From: Trichobilharzia regenti
Taxonomy: Eukaryota; Platyhelminthes; Trematoda; Strigeidida; Schistosomatidae
Assembly (NCBI GenBank): GCA_944472135.2
Contig: OX235267.1
Span: forward strand, 24,429,349 to 24,493,348
Reading direction: 5' to 3'
DNA: 64,000 bases
Part shown: positions 11,196 to 21,069 of the stretch, piece after piece
Layout: each line of letters starts with the position of its first letter
Numbering within the stretch: the stretch's first letter is position 1
The notes under the pieces: model-generated
Database searches by the model: none
Seen by the model: the letters and a program-made list of their open reading frames with translations, nothing else
What the model was told of the DNA's origin: nothing
Translations under genes and position numbers: made by a program

Positions 11196-11724
11196 TTGGA
11201 ATAATGGAGAAGACTTCTAGTCCAAGTGAATGATTTTGACTTAGTTGTGTTCTCTAAGCTGGTTGATTTAACTGCGAAGCTTTTGGTCTACAGAGGTGAT
11301 GTGTTTTCTAAATGCTGGCTGATTCACTTGAGTACCAGACACACAGAATTCCTCTAGCATTATTTTTGATGTTTCCTGTATTTAAAATTTCAACATTATG
11401 CCAATTAAACTGGTGTCCGTAATTATCTACATCCACTGATGAGAAGGAATGTATATAGTGTCTGTTTACAGCTAAATAAAAATATCACATATAAAAGATA
11501 TCTCCGAAATTACAGCCAGAATATTAAGATCATTTGAAATAGATATACCATAATAGCCAGCAAAATCACTTCATCCGTAATGTGTGAACCGAAAGATCCA
11601 ACAAGAAAAGAAGATAAAATTAATACCATTTACAAAATAAACTGAGTGGATCAACTGCAATAAATATTATATCGGGCAAAGTGGACATTGCCTTCGTGTC
11701 CGAATTCAGGAACATAATTCAGCT

Positions 11725-12402
11725 GTGAAAAGGCATGATATATATTCTTTCATTTCAATGCATGTAGATAATTATGGACACCAATTTGATTGGGAAAGTG
11801 TAAAGGATGACAACAGAAAGTCAATCACCAAAGAAGCAGAGCAAAGAAAACACTGGGCTGAACACTTCAAAAGACTTCTAAATCGACTGCCACCTACAAC
11901 ACGCCCAACAATACCAACAACGGAAGCAGAACTACCAGTGAACACTGACCCCCAGACGAAATCAGAAGTCCTGAATGCCATCAAGATGCTTAAAGCTGGG
12001 AAAACACCGGGACCAGATGGAATCCCAGCAGAGGCTTTGAAAATAGACCCAGAGACAACGGCGGACTTGATGACACCACTGCTGGAGAAGGTGTGGAAAG
12101 AGGGCAAAGTACCCAAGGATTGGAAGAACGGTTACTTATTCAAACTTCCAAAGAAAGGAGACTTAAGTCAATGTAAAAACTGGCGTGGAATTATGCTTCT
12201 GTCCATTCCAAGCAAAATACTAAGTCGAATCATCCTGGAGAGAATCAAACAAGCCAATATGGATGAGAAACTTCGTCCGGAACAGGCTGGATTCAGGAGA
12301 AACAAGTCATGTATTGATCAAATCGCCACTCTATGGATCATCATTGAGCAAAGCTTGGAATGGAAGTCACCTCTCCACCTCACTCAACTTCATCGACTTT
12401 GA
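11725..12402 (+). pseudogene. Chimeric reading frame: PLE endonuclease end fused to RTE reverse transcriptase
   Basis: The 225-codon frame starts in PLE sequence (KRHDIYSFISMHVDNYGHQF) and passes without a stop into the RTE reverse transcriptase (from about residue 28). The junction is the transposon insertion point at about 11,806. The frame ends at the RTE frameshift. It is most likely an accidental fusion; nothing shows that it is expressed. Confidence 0.55.
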
Positions 12403-13566
12403 AAAGGCCTTCAACAGTGCGGCGTCGATCGAGAGGTGATTTGGCAACTACTTCACTACTACGGGGTGCCATCGTCAATTATACATCTCATCCAACAGTT
12501 ATACGACAATGCTGCATGCCAAGTAATCCACAACGCGAAACTTACGGAAGCCTTCGAAGTGAGGACGCGAGTGAGGCAAGGCTGTCTACTATCACCAATG
12601 ATTTTCCTGATTGCAATTGATTGGATAATGCGACAGACAACGGGTAATGAGGAAACAGGCATAAAATGAACTCACACAAAATCAACTTGGAGGATCTGGA
12701 CTTCGCCGATGATATATATTTGTCCGATTTCCCACAAACTGGAAGATATGCAAGTGAAAAGCAACAAGCTGGCCAAAGAAGAAGCATCAAAGATAGGACT
12801 TCAGGTGAGCATAGATAAAACAGAGGTGATGAAGATTCCTGGCCAACACCAACAACAACAACAACAACAACAGACAACAATCAGCCAGCATAAGTGGGAG
12901 AAACCTGAAAGAAACAACCTCCTTTACTTACCTACTAGGGAAGCATGATTTCAACTACAGGTGGAACTGACGAGGATACCAAAGCAGCGAGGATCGGGAA
13001 AGCAAGACAAGCCTTCATTACTCTCAAGTCTGTGTGGAGGTCAACAGCACTCAGCATGAAAATGAAAGTAAGATCCAGATTTTCAACTCCAATGTGAAGT
13101 CAGTGCCACTTACTATACGGATCAGAGGCTTGGATATCACGTCATAAAGAACATCTCAAACAAACTTCAGACCTTCATTAACAGTTGTCTTCGCTCAATA
13201 CTCAAGATCAGATGGCCGGCCAGAAAAGATAAGCAACAGGGATCTCTGGCAATGAGTGAACCAACTCAGCAGGAACCGATTGTGCAACAAATAGGCAGGA
13301 AGAAATGGAGATGGATTGGCCATGCTCTGAGGAAACCATCAAGTGACATCACTAGACAAGCTATTGCTCGAGTGGAACCCGAAAGGGAAGTGGCGAGTTG
13401 GTCGTCAGTACGAGGATGGCTTGGAGGAGGTCATGTGAAGAGGAGACGAAAGCGTGTGGGCAGACTTGGAGTCAGGTGAAAACTCTAACAGAGAACCGAA
13501 CGCAATGGAGACGCACGGCTGAAACCTTATGTTCTTCTAGGAATTAAGGGATATAATAATAAATAA
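11806..13566 (+). mobile_element. RTE/SR2-like non-LTR retrotransposon, 5'-truncated, nested in a PLE
   Basis: Encodes RT segments: KHWAEHFKRLLNRLPPTTRP, AGKTPGPDGIPAEAL, a fingers/palm region (LRPEQAGFRRNKSCIDQI), TRVRQGCLLSPMIFL and the catalytic FADD (12,702-12,713), then a CAA tract, the RKKWRWIGHALRKPS C-terminus and a 3' end ATAATAATAAATAATAATAA. Frameshifts near 12,415 and a TGA at 12,667 inactivate it. It is very similar to the copy at 21,070-24,047, sharing those lesions. The nested position means it postdates the PLE. Confidence 0.8.
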
Positions 13567-14436
13567 TAATAACAAAAATTAAATATTCACATGACAAGAA
13601 AGTTCGAATTCCAAGGATTCAGACGAGCTCATTTTGTACTGAAACCTATGCTGAAGATGTTGTCTAGAAAAACGAGGAAAGCTTCGTAATTAAACCAAGT
13701 AACTGAGAGAATACAACTAATTCAAAAATAATACTTTATAATGGCCATATAACTGTTGAAGCATATAAAGTAGTTATCGGAAAAAGATTCTTTGTTCAAT
13801 CAGTAATTCTCTCAAGATGTGAAAATTTATATTTTTAAAGTCTCGAAGAAAACATAATTTTCATATATGTCTACTTCTCATTCGGTGCCCTATTATTGTG
13901 GAACTATTCGGTCAAATCTTGGTCACAGTTCACACAGGTCTTTCATGAAAATTATCGAAAATACTAGCAGACAGTTTTTCAGCGTTTCAAGGGAAAAAAA
14001 TCTCCTCAGAAATCCACAGGTTATCACCTAGAAGTCAATGATTGACTGATATTACCTCTTGAAGTCGTAATACCGTAGTCCCAATGGTACTTCATTTATT
14101 TCTGTATTTCCTGTAATTCACATTGATTCACTTGCATTGGCACAAAGACAGCAAACTCCTATTCCATCATAAAACTGTTTAAGGGGGATAGTAGTATCCT
14201 AGGGATGCAAAAAAATATCTTTCGAAATTTTTAAGCATTCTATTTACGTTTACCTGACGTACGTTCGGAGAGATTTTTGGAAAATTTATATACTACTGAA
14301 AATTAGTAAGTAGCCAGATGTGTTTTTGAAACATTTTAATGTTCATTCAGTTCGATTTACAATTTCATTACTATTCAGGAAGCTTTCTATTATTAATATT
14401 AGTTACATAAAATCTACTTCACTCCTGAAAACGTAG

Positions 14437-14701
14437 GTTTATTGGATGAAAAATGGGCGTAAAATTCAAACCGTTAACTCAGAAAATCGTATAACAGTGT
14501 CTGAAGTGAACTTAGCATCACCGGCAAGTGGTATTCCAAATTATCAAGTAACAAACTCCGACGTAAACGTTAACTACTCAGGACCAATGAGTCGCTTAAC
14601 CATACGCAATACACATATTCCTGATGAAGGTTTTTATACATGCGTAGTGGAAAATCAAGCTGGACGACGTGTCTCATCAAATGCTCAGCTTACAATACAC
14701 A
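14437..14701 (+). CDS. UNC5: UNC5-like netrin receptor, exon completing the Ig domain
   Basis: The acceptor is GAAAACGTAG|GTTTATTGG and the donor CACA|GTAAGTG. Phase 0 entry matches the end of the exon at 6935-7038. The exon starts VYWMKNGRKIQ (the Ig core Trp) and carries the Ig signature DEGFYTCVVENQAG with the second disulfide cysteine, followed by a closing strand (SSNAQLTIH). It ends one base into a codon. The intron before it is about 7.4 kb and contains a PLE palindrome, an RTE 3' end, a hammerhead repeat, and a PLE with a nested RTE. Confidence 0.75.
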
Positions 14702-15079
14702 GTAAGTGTCATTATTCAATTTATTATTCACTGAAGTGATCCAGTTTATAGGAGGTCAGTCTTGATTGGTAATGATTATAGCGACATGAAAATTTGAACA
14801 GGACATATAAGATAAGTAGATCAACTGGTCTACAGTCATCCTTCAACCAAACCAGGGCAAAATGAGGTGTAAACATTGGTTTTCTAACTGTAATGAGGTT
14901 GAAAATTCTCTCTTTAATCTAAAATATGGCAAGGTAACATAATCTGATAGTTTGATTCTATAGGGACTTAAGAATGGTTGTGATGTTATATTGGCCAAAT
15001 TAACTACGATATCGGTCAGTGATTGTGAATCCTAGGCAGCTCTGGCAAACAGATGTGGATCTTCTCCAAGTCTGAAGGA

Positions 15080-15435
15080 GAGAAAATTAATCTTTTGTTT
15101 AATGAACATACAGGGATCAGCTTGATTAATATAATGTCTAGGACCCATGAGTCTGTAACCCCACGAACACATAGGAAAAACAAAGCTGGGAAAGCCAAGC
15201 AGTATTAAGTCCAGGACTAGAATGAACTGCTCTAATCTTCACCACTTTAAAGGTCTTGAAACAGAGGGTCTTCAATTCGCTTTATTTGCTGTCTTGAATA
15301 CGACGTTTGACTCAACCGATCGAAAGATTTTATGTCAGTGTCTGGACAAGAATAGAATACCGAGGGAGTATGTTGTGTTAATAACAGCACTCTACTCGGA
15401 TTCATTCAGCCATGCAATAGATTTTGGGGAGTTAT
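15080..15435 (+). mobile_element. Non-LTR reverse transcriptase fragment (family as at 51-52.8 kb)
   Basis: Translates with frameshifts to RT motifs: ISLINIMS (as in RGISLTN), then LQFALFAVLNTTFDSTDRKI and NRIPREYVVLITALYSDS, the F.D...AFD..R segment of non-LTR reverse transcriptases. It sits in the UNC5-like intron between the Ig and TSP1 exons. There is no catalytic YxDD, so it is dead. Confidence 0.6.
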
Positions 15436-16009
15436 GAACTGAAAAAAAACACTAACCAGTGGTGTCCAGTGAGTATATTCAGTGTCACTACTGTCACTTA
15501 AATTCACTGTGGATTTGATGGTGAAATATGACTCCAGTTATCTTTAATTTCAGACCTTCAGCAGTTGGTATGTTACAAAGTAAACATCTCATCGAAGAAC
15601 ACTCTGATGAGTGAAAAATGGGATACCCTGATTAAAAATCTAAGTATGATTAGTATGTGGTTTGCACTTGTCAAATACCAGACTAGTATGTACTGAATTC
15701 TGGCTTGATGATAAGAAGTGAAATAGTCGAATCTGTTTACTAATTTACTTACTTCAGAAATTGCATCAGTTCTAGTAGACTAAGCGCTCACAAAATCTAA
15801 CCACGGACACCAAATTACTTGCCTGGCATTCACTAAATTAATCCATCTTTGGCATCATTGTGACATGTAGCGATCAATCAGTGAGTCTGTACGGCTATAG
15901 ATTGTTCTTTCCTATTTTGTGATTGTCATATAAGGCCGCTTAAAGTAGAAGGCATAAAAAGATTGAAGCTTTTTTATGAGTCCTATAAATGTCCTTGTTA
16001 AGTGTGTTA

Positions 16010-16310
16010 ACGGTAGAAGAAAAAAAGATTTGGCAAAGGAATGTTTATTTGCAATTAGTTATCTCTATATAGCCAAATCATGTACAGCTTATCTTCAACG
16101 CACAACTTGCACAGATCTTCAGTGTTGTGCTACTCCTGGCCTTCATATTGTGTCTCTCTCTCTGTGTTCCTTTCACATCTCCTACGTCTCTCCGCAATGC
16201 TGTATCATTTGCTTTCTCTCACATTAAATATATCCCTATGCTCTTTTATGTTGTTATACCAGTGAACATCTATTCATGTATGTGCTACTGATAAATCTTT
16301 TCAATAGCAC
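16010..16310 (+). repeat. Interspersed repeat C, copy 2
   Basis: Shares AGGAATGTTTATTTGC, TTGCACAGATCTTCAGTGTT, CCTTCATATTGTGTCTCTC and GCTACTGATAAATCTT with the other copies. Lies in the UNC5-like intron. Confidence 0.65.
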
Positions 16311-16503
16311 AGGTCAGAAGTGGAGCAACATGTTAGGTGAGAATGGTGAGCCAGTCAATGAGGTTTTGAAGTCAAATTACTCCAACCCTTTAAGAGAAAT
16401 GTTTGATGAAATAGGACTAGATAAGAAAAGAGTTGGAATCGGTCTGCCAGCAAACGTACCAGTTAATGAGATTTGGAATCTTCGAGATTCTAAGGATCAG
16501 TAG
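16311..16503 (+). other. Unidentified coding-like open frame
   Basis: Directly after repeat C, a frame of about 63 codons reads QKWSNMLGENGEPVNEVLKS, then NPLREMFDEIGLDKKRVGIG, and ends NLRDSKDQ at TAG 16,501. Its composition (charged, not low-complexity) looks like real protein. I do not recognise the family. A weak acceptor (TTCAATAGCACAG) precedes it, but the frame ends in a stop and does not fit the UNC5 exons. It could be a retrocopied or transposon-derived fragment. Confidence 0.3.
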
Positions 16504-16599
16504 TTTGTGTGTAGATTTCTTCTAAGAAATCAGGTGCAATAATACAGCCGATTAAATTAAACCACACGCTGAATGACGAGTGAAATCCAAAAACACAAG

Positions 16600-16995
16600 A
16601 TTTGTCCACGAAACGGCAGTGCTATAGTATACATGAAATATAATATACAAACCCCAACATTGTGAGACATCTGTGGCTGAATGCTGTCAAATACACAGTC
16701 ATTGTGCGTCAGTAAGGAAAACGCTAAAGCTGTGTCAGAGGGGATCCACGTGTAGATTAAATATCGCGCGAATGGCAGACAAAGAATAAGAGGATTAGAA
16801 TTGAGAATGTCGATCACAGAAGGGATTATGAATAAAGCACGTAAAGGAGATAATGTTTAACTATGAGAAAATAATTGCTATACCTCAACTGGAGATTTAA
16901 TGCATTCAGTGAGTTAAATTTGAATGGCGAAGGGAAGTCATTGTTATAGAGTGACAAATATACTCATACTACCTACTAGTGGTAAGTAGTATATT
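16600..16995 (-). repeat. Interspersed repeat E, copy 2
   Basis: Reverse-complement match to 4,600-5,020 (CAAACCCCAACATTGTGAGAC, AAATACACAGTCATTGTGCG, CTCATACTACCTACTAGTGG). It lies in the UNC5 intron. Confidence 0.6.
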
Positions 16996-17447
16996 GTTTA
17001 ACACAAAAGAAAAACGAATAAAAGATAGATAGGAAAGGGGACTGTTGGTGAGATAGCTCAAAGTTGCTCAGAAAATGCAAACCTATCTATTCTTTTCTTG
17101 TCCCCATTCCAGTGCTAAAAGTTTTCACTCTTCACTTAACTATTCTTTAAGTCATACCCATGTTTGTCTATCTCAGTATCAGTGCAGTTTTGTTCGCCTA
17201 TTTTTGTACCATTCTTTGAAGTTGAGTACATTGAACTTCTGTGCAAAGTGGTCTGTTGTTTTGTCAGCTTTTCGTCATTTTTCTTTACTAAACCATGAAC
17301 AGATTAGTTTACAGCTCCATGCACTATGCTTTAATACTTACAATAATTAAGATTCTCTTTCAAAAATCAAGTGCTAGAATTTACCTGAACACTGATTGGC
17401 TTCCACTTTGTGTAAACACTTGTATCTTCCATTTTCGTTCATTCTAG

Positions 17448-17705
17448 CTGACGGACACTGGTCACCTTGGTCATCCTGGTCAAACTGTCCAAGCGATTGT
17501 GGAATATCTCAAATACAAACAGTACATCATCTTTCTAACCTCAGTAAGACTTTACAACCGAATGATAAGCCAAGCTGTCCTCCTCATTGTAGTCAGTTAT
17601 TTGGACAACGTACAAGGTGGTGCAATGCTCCAGAACCCCATGGTGGTGGAAGAAAATGTAACGGAGAAAATGTCGAACACTTATCTTGCTATGATATATG
17701 TCTAG
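17448..17705 (+). CDS. UNC5: UNC5-like netrin receptor, TSP1-domain exon
   Basis: The acceptor is TTCATTCTAG|CTGACGG and the donor TCTAG|GTAAGAA; entry and exit phases both match the neighbouring exons. The exon encodes DGHWSPWSSWSNCPSDCG, the WSxWSxW and CSxxCG pattern of thrombospondin type 1 repeats, then RTRWCNAPEPHGGGRKCNG...LSCYDICLG with the remaining cysteines. An insertion of about 30 residues (from QTVHHLSNL on) separates the first cysteines from the RxRxC strand. Vertebrate UNC5 has two TSP1 repeats; only one is visible here, and phase matching leaves no obvious missing exon. Domain order Ig-TSP1-TM supports UNC5 over other TSP1 proteins. Confidence 0.75.
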   Translation: MTDTGHLGHPGQTVQAIVEYLKYKQYIIFLTSVRLYNRMISQAVLLIVVSYLDNVQGGAMLQNPMVVEENVTEKMSNTYLAMIYV

Positions 17706-18516
17706 GTAAGAAACCTGTTTGCTGATAATGCATACTGATTAATTATGTAGTGGGAAATTACTCCATTTTTATTAGGTATCAGTTATTATCTTCAGTATTC
17801 GGCCATGTTTGAATACTGTCGGGCTTGTATGAAATCTACTATGTTTTTTATGGCCAAATCGTAAGTTAAATTTCAGTATTTTACCATCCAGTTCTGGGGA
17901 ATTCAGAAGAAACTGATGTATGACACTTCTTCTGACATGTAATTTGTGACAGTCTAACTCGAGTATAGCAAGACAACTCTTGACTCTATTACAACTTCAA
18001 CAGAAGCACATTACCTTGGAATATGCGAATGCAAATGAGAGCCATACAACAGATTTTATTTCTCTAAGAGTCGGATTCGTCTACGGAATGGTATCTGTAT
18101 GCATGCAATTAGTGAATCCACAGCTTATCGGTATTAAACGGTAAACGCCAAAGGGTAGATTCATTCACTTTTCACCATCGTTACCAACACAATGTTAGGT
18201 GTTTTTCGTGTAACTGTAACGGTATATATGGAATATATACGAATTGTACATGTCAAGGCATGTCAAGGAACTTAACCCGAAGTTTCTATTATCTCCGAAG
18301 ACGCTTGAACCGACAATTACTATGAATGATATTGACCATAATTCCAAAACACAAGGACTTGTAATAAGTTGTATTGTTCGGCAATTAAAATCAATATCGG
18401 TACAAAGTATATAAAAAATGTTTTACAAGGAATGTATCGTACTTTTATTCGTATTCTTCCGCCTTCTTCCAACTTGTACACGACTGAATCATTCGCACCT
18501 TCGAGTTGCTCGCCCG
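17706..18516. other. Intronic stretch with no recognised feature
   Basis: Part of the intron between the TSP1 and transmembrane exons; nothing recognisable was seen. Confidence 0.35.
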
Positions 18517-18703
18517 TGTGCGTCGGTGGCACAGTGGTTAGGACTCTCGCCAACCGTGCACATGGTCCAGGGTTCGACCCCCTGCCGACGCACACTTGAT
18601 ATCTATGGTTGGCCTGCAAAATTAGGGCTACCGATATCACATGCTGAAAATTCCATACTTGTACCAAAAATATGGTGTGGAATCAAGCTGTAATCAAAAA
18701 AAA
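18517..18703 (+). repeat. tRNA-headed SINE, type a
   Basis: GTGCGTCGGTGGCACAGTGG starts the head; box B-like GGTTCGACCCC and the closing stem strand CCGACGCAC follow, then the type-a tail ending CAAGCTGTAATC and an A run. The first and last bases of the head pair perfectly like a tRNA acceptor stem. Confidence 0.8.
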
Positions 18704-19212
18704 CATTGCGACCAAGGCCAACGAACCACCGTTCAATGTTCACATTAATTTACAAGGTATGTCTAAGATACGTATGTTATTTGCGAAAGTTATAAAATCG
18801 GAATCCCTGCGGGGATTAGGTATTATGTTACGCGTGCTTATCCACCGCCTACTTCGACAAGCTGTACCAGTAGAACTGTGTTTAGACTCAGAGTGACCAA
18901 ATTAAAATGTGTCACCCCACCATGTGAACCCACCAACTTCTGATCAGAGTTGCTTTTTTGGAGTTCATGTGACCTATAATGAGCCTGTGGCTCAGAAATA
19001 ATTTCAGTAGATTGGGTATATTCATCTTAGTCTTAACTGTAATATCACATTTGCTGATGTATTGTGTCTTTTCGTCTTTCATTTCTAAGTATCTCACAGT
19101 TCTTGGCTGTACTGTTTTTTTATTTCTGACTACCTTTTTGTTGTCTTCTATCTAAAATACTGACGTGAGATTAAGAAACGTAGACCAGAATGAATCGGTT
19201 CAAGATCTTTCG

Positions 19213-19306
19213 TTGACTAACTGACTGACTGACTGACTGACTAACTGACTGACTGACTGACTGACTGACTGACTGACTGACTGACTGACTGACTGACTGA
19301 CTGACT

Positions 19307-19357
<51 letters not shown>

Positions 19358-19401
19358 TGACTGACTGACTGACTGACTGACTGACTGACTGACTGACTGA
19401 A
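19213..19401. repeat. (CTGA)n microsatellite
   Basis: About 47 copies of the tetranucleotide, with a few single-base interruptions (for example CTAA, CTTA). It lies in the intron before the transmembrane exon. Open frames reading SVSQ repeats across it are artefacts. Confidence 0.95.
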
Positions 19402-19824
19402 ACTAGATCCATCAGGTGATTTATCTCTGAAGTATCAATATTCTTATTTCGCTTACTGATTATCACTTCACCCCCATTTTCCATATAAAATAAAATGCGA
19501 GCTAAAGTTGCGTTTCCATTCATCTATTCTCATGACAGCTCTCTGTTCACACATCAAAGGTTATCCCATCAAATTAACCTTGCACATTTAAGTAAACACA
19601 TTTCTTCAGTATCGTGAAAATGCCTTGTGGCAAAAACACTTACAAGACGGTAGTTGACATATCAGCGTCACATCAGTCTAAAACAATGACACTTCCGCTT
19701 CAAATCAACACTTAAGTTGGTAAGGGCCTCTATGACTGACTGTAAGGGGATTACTGCATTCTCTCTAGCATAATATATATTTTGCTCATTCAAATATTGG
19801 TTAAATATGTGAAGAGTATAGAAA

Positions 19825-19872
19825 GCTTTTCAATTAAATCACCCAGCTTAGGAAACACAACCACACCAAAAT
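19825..19872 (+). repeat. PLE 3' tail remnant
   Basis: GAAAGCTTTTCAATTAAATC followed by ACCCAGCTTAGGAAACACAA resembles the end of the PLE arms at 8,735-8,783 (GAAAGCTTCGCAAACTAACC, then ATCCAGCTCAGAGAACAAAA). Confidence 0.5.
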
Positions 19873-20101
19873 AGTATTTCCCCGTATTCAGTAATCCACT
19901 TTCCAAATTACTTCATTTAGATGAATGCAATACAACACATGAAGCATTTCCTGTAACCTCTTAATCAGATTTTTCAATAAATTTAACGTGGTAAAGTATA
20001 ACGACAGCGAATTTGAATTAAAAAACCCTAATACTTGTGAGTAGAATCATTTCGAAATTTTACTAATATATTTTGGTTAAATTACTCTTTCCCCAATTTA
20101 G

Positions 20102-20635
20102 ATAATCTAACCAATTCAATGCATCATTATCTCCATGAAGATTCTTCATCGAATGAAAATAAGAAAGAAATCACTCCTTCAGAATATGGATTATTATTCG
20201 GTTTAGTACTGGCTATTCTGTCTTTCCTAACAGCAGCTACAAGTGTACTTTATATCTTCGCGCATAAATGGTGTCCAATTATTTTAAAATTTCTGCCAAC
20301 TAAGTCAATAAAATCAACCAATCACCTTCATCCAACATCAGTTAAATGGTTGAAATGTAAACAGAATGTAACTAAATGTCTTACATCCAATCCTTCAACA
20401 TTAGATGTGAATTCAGTGAATCAATTTATGGAGTATAAAAGTGAAGTCGTTCACTCAGCAGCAAACCATTGCCAACCTAATCTACAATCGAACTGTCAGC
20501 AGTCGCTACACTATGACTGTGTTAGTCTGGTTCCAATAAATACTTCTGAAGATAGTAAAAGTATAATACCAATGAATCACATCTATGCAGATCATACTAT
20601 GTATCCACGGGTAAGATCACCCTCTTACCGAGCAT
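20102..20635 (+). CDS. UNC5: UNC5-like netrin receptor, transmembrane exon
   Basis: The acceptor is CCCCAATTTAG|ATAATC. The exon encodes a short extracellular linker (about 30 residues, DNLTNS...EITPSEY with a possible N-glycosylation site NLT), one hydrophobic segment (GLLFGLVLAILSFLTAATSV, continuing LYIF), then basic and serine-rich cytoplasmic sequence. I chose the donor at GCAT|GTAAGC because it leaves one base, matching the next exon (YIDKRKSYHF...). A stronger-looking donor at 20611 (ACGG|GTAAGA) would put the next exon out of frame, so it could be used only with another acceptor or an unseen micro-exon. Single-pass type I topology is inferred. Confidence 0.7.
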
Positions 20636-21069
20636 GTAAGCATTTTTTTGGCTAAATTAAATAATCTAATGTACACTTTAACTACTTAGAAGTAGTATGA
20701 ATTATAAGTGACAATTTCCTTCGGTTCAAATTTGATTAGTATTCCGATGAAGTAGCGTATACGGATCATTCGTTCTCAAAGAAACCAAGCCTAACTTCCT
20801 CGCTTGACTAACCACTTCCATCTGTGCATGTTCATGCCAGTTACTGATTCCCAAAACAACGCATTCTGCCTCTATTCGTTATTATTAATTATCAACTTTA
20901 TAGATTGTGATAGAGACTCGTGTTGGAGTAGGCTAAGTGATTCTACAAATCATAAATTGTGATAAGTACACTCACTCGAAACGGCGAAAGATTTGTTCTC
21001 CTCACCCTTGAACAAATAAAATAAAGGAGAACAGCCTACAGATATTTCACTGAAGGTATCTGCATATCT

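Larger units (their letters stand above)
11205..13722. mobile_element. PLE fragment with inverted 5' part, split by a nested RTE element
   Basis: The left part (about 11,205-11,476) is the PLE end in minus orientation (TTAGTTGTGTTCTCTAAGCTGG...AAACTGGTGTCCGTAATTATC); the right part (11,480-11,805) is the same region in plus orientation (KYYIGQSGH-like, CGGGCAAAGTGGACATTGCC). The layout repeats that of the palindrome at 7.2-8.8 kb, but is more eroded. The plus-strand PLE resumes after the RTE insertion at 13,567-13,722 (GCTGAAGATGTTG...AAAGCTTCGTAATTAAACC...GAGAGAATACAACTAATTC). Confidence 0.65.

Noticed and set aside
12848..12875. Polyglutamine protein
   Set aside because: The CAA tract is an internal landmark of the dead RTE elements (also at 23,330).
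15976..16265. Conserved protein in repeat C (WPSYCVSL-like segments)
   Set aside because: Similarity among copies is at DNA level in all frames, with stops and indels; copies sit in both orientations.
18517..18590. A functional tRNA gene
   Set aside because: Box A and B and an acceptor-like stem exist, but the anticodon arm is a long hairpin and identical heads recur with SINE tails.
19200..19523. Minus-strand frame of SVSQ repeats
   Set aside because: It is the translation of the CTGA microsatellite; no other coding support.
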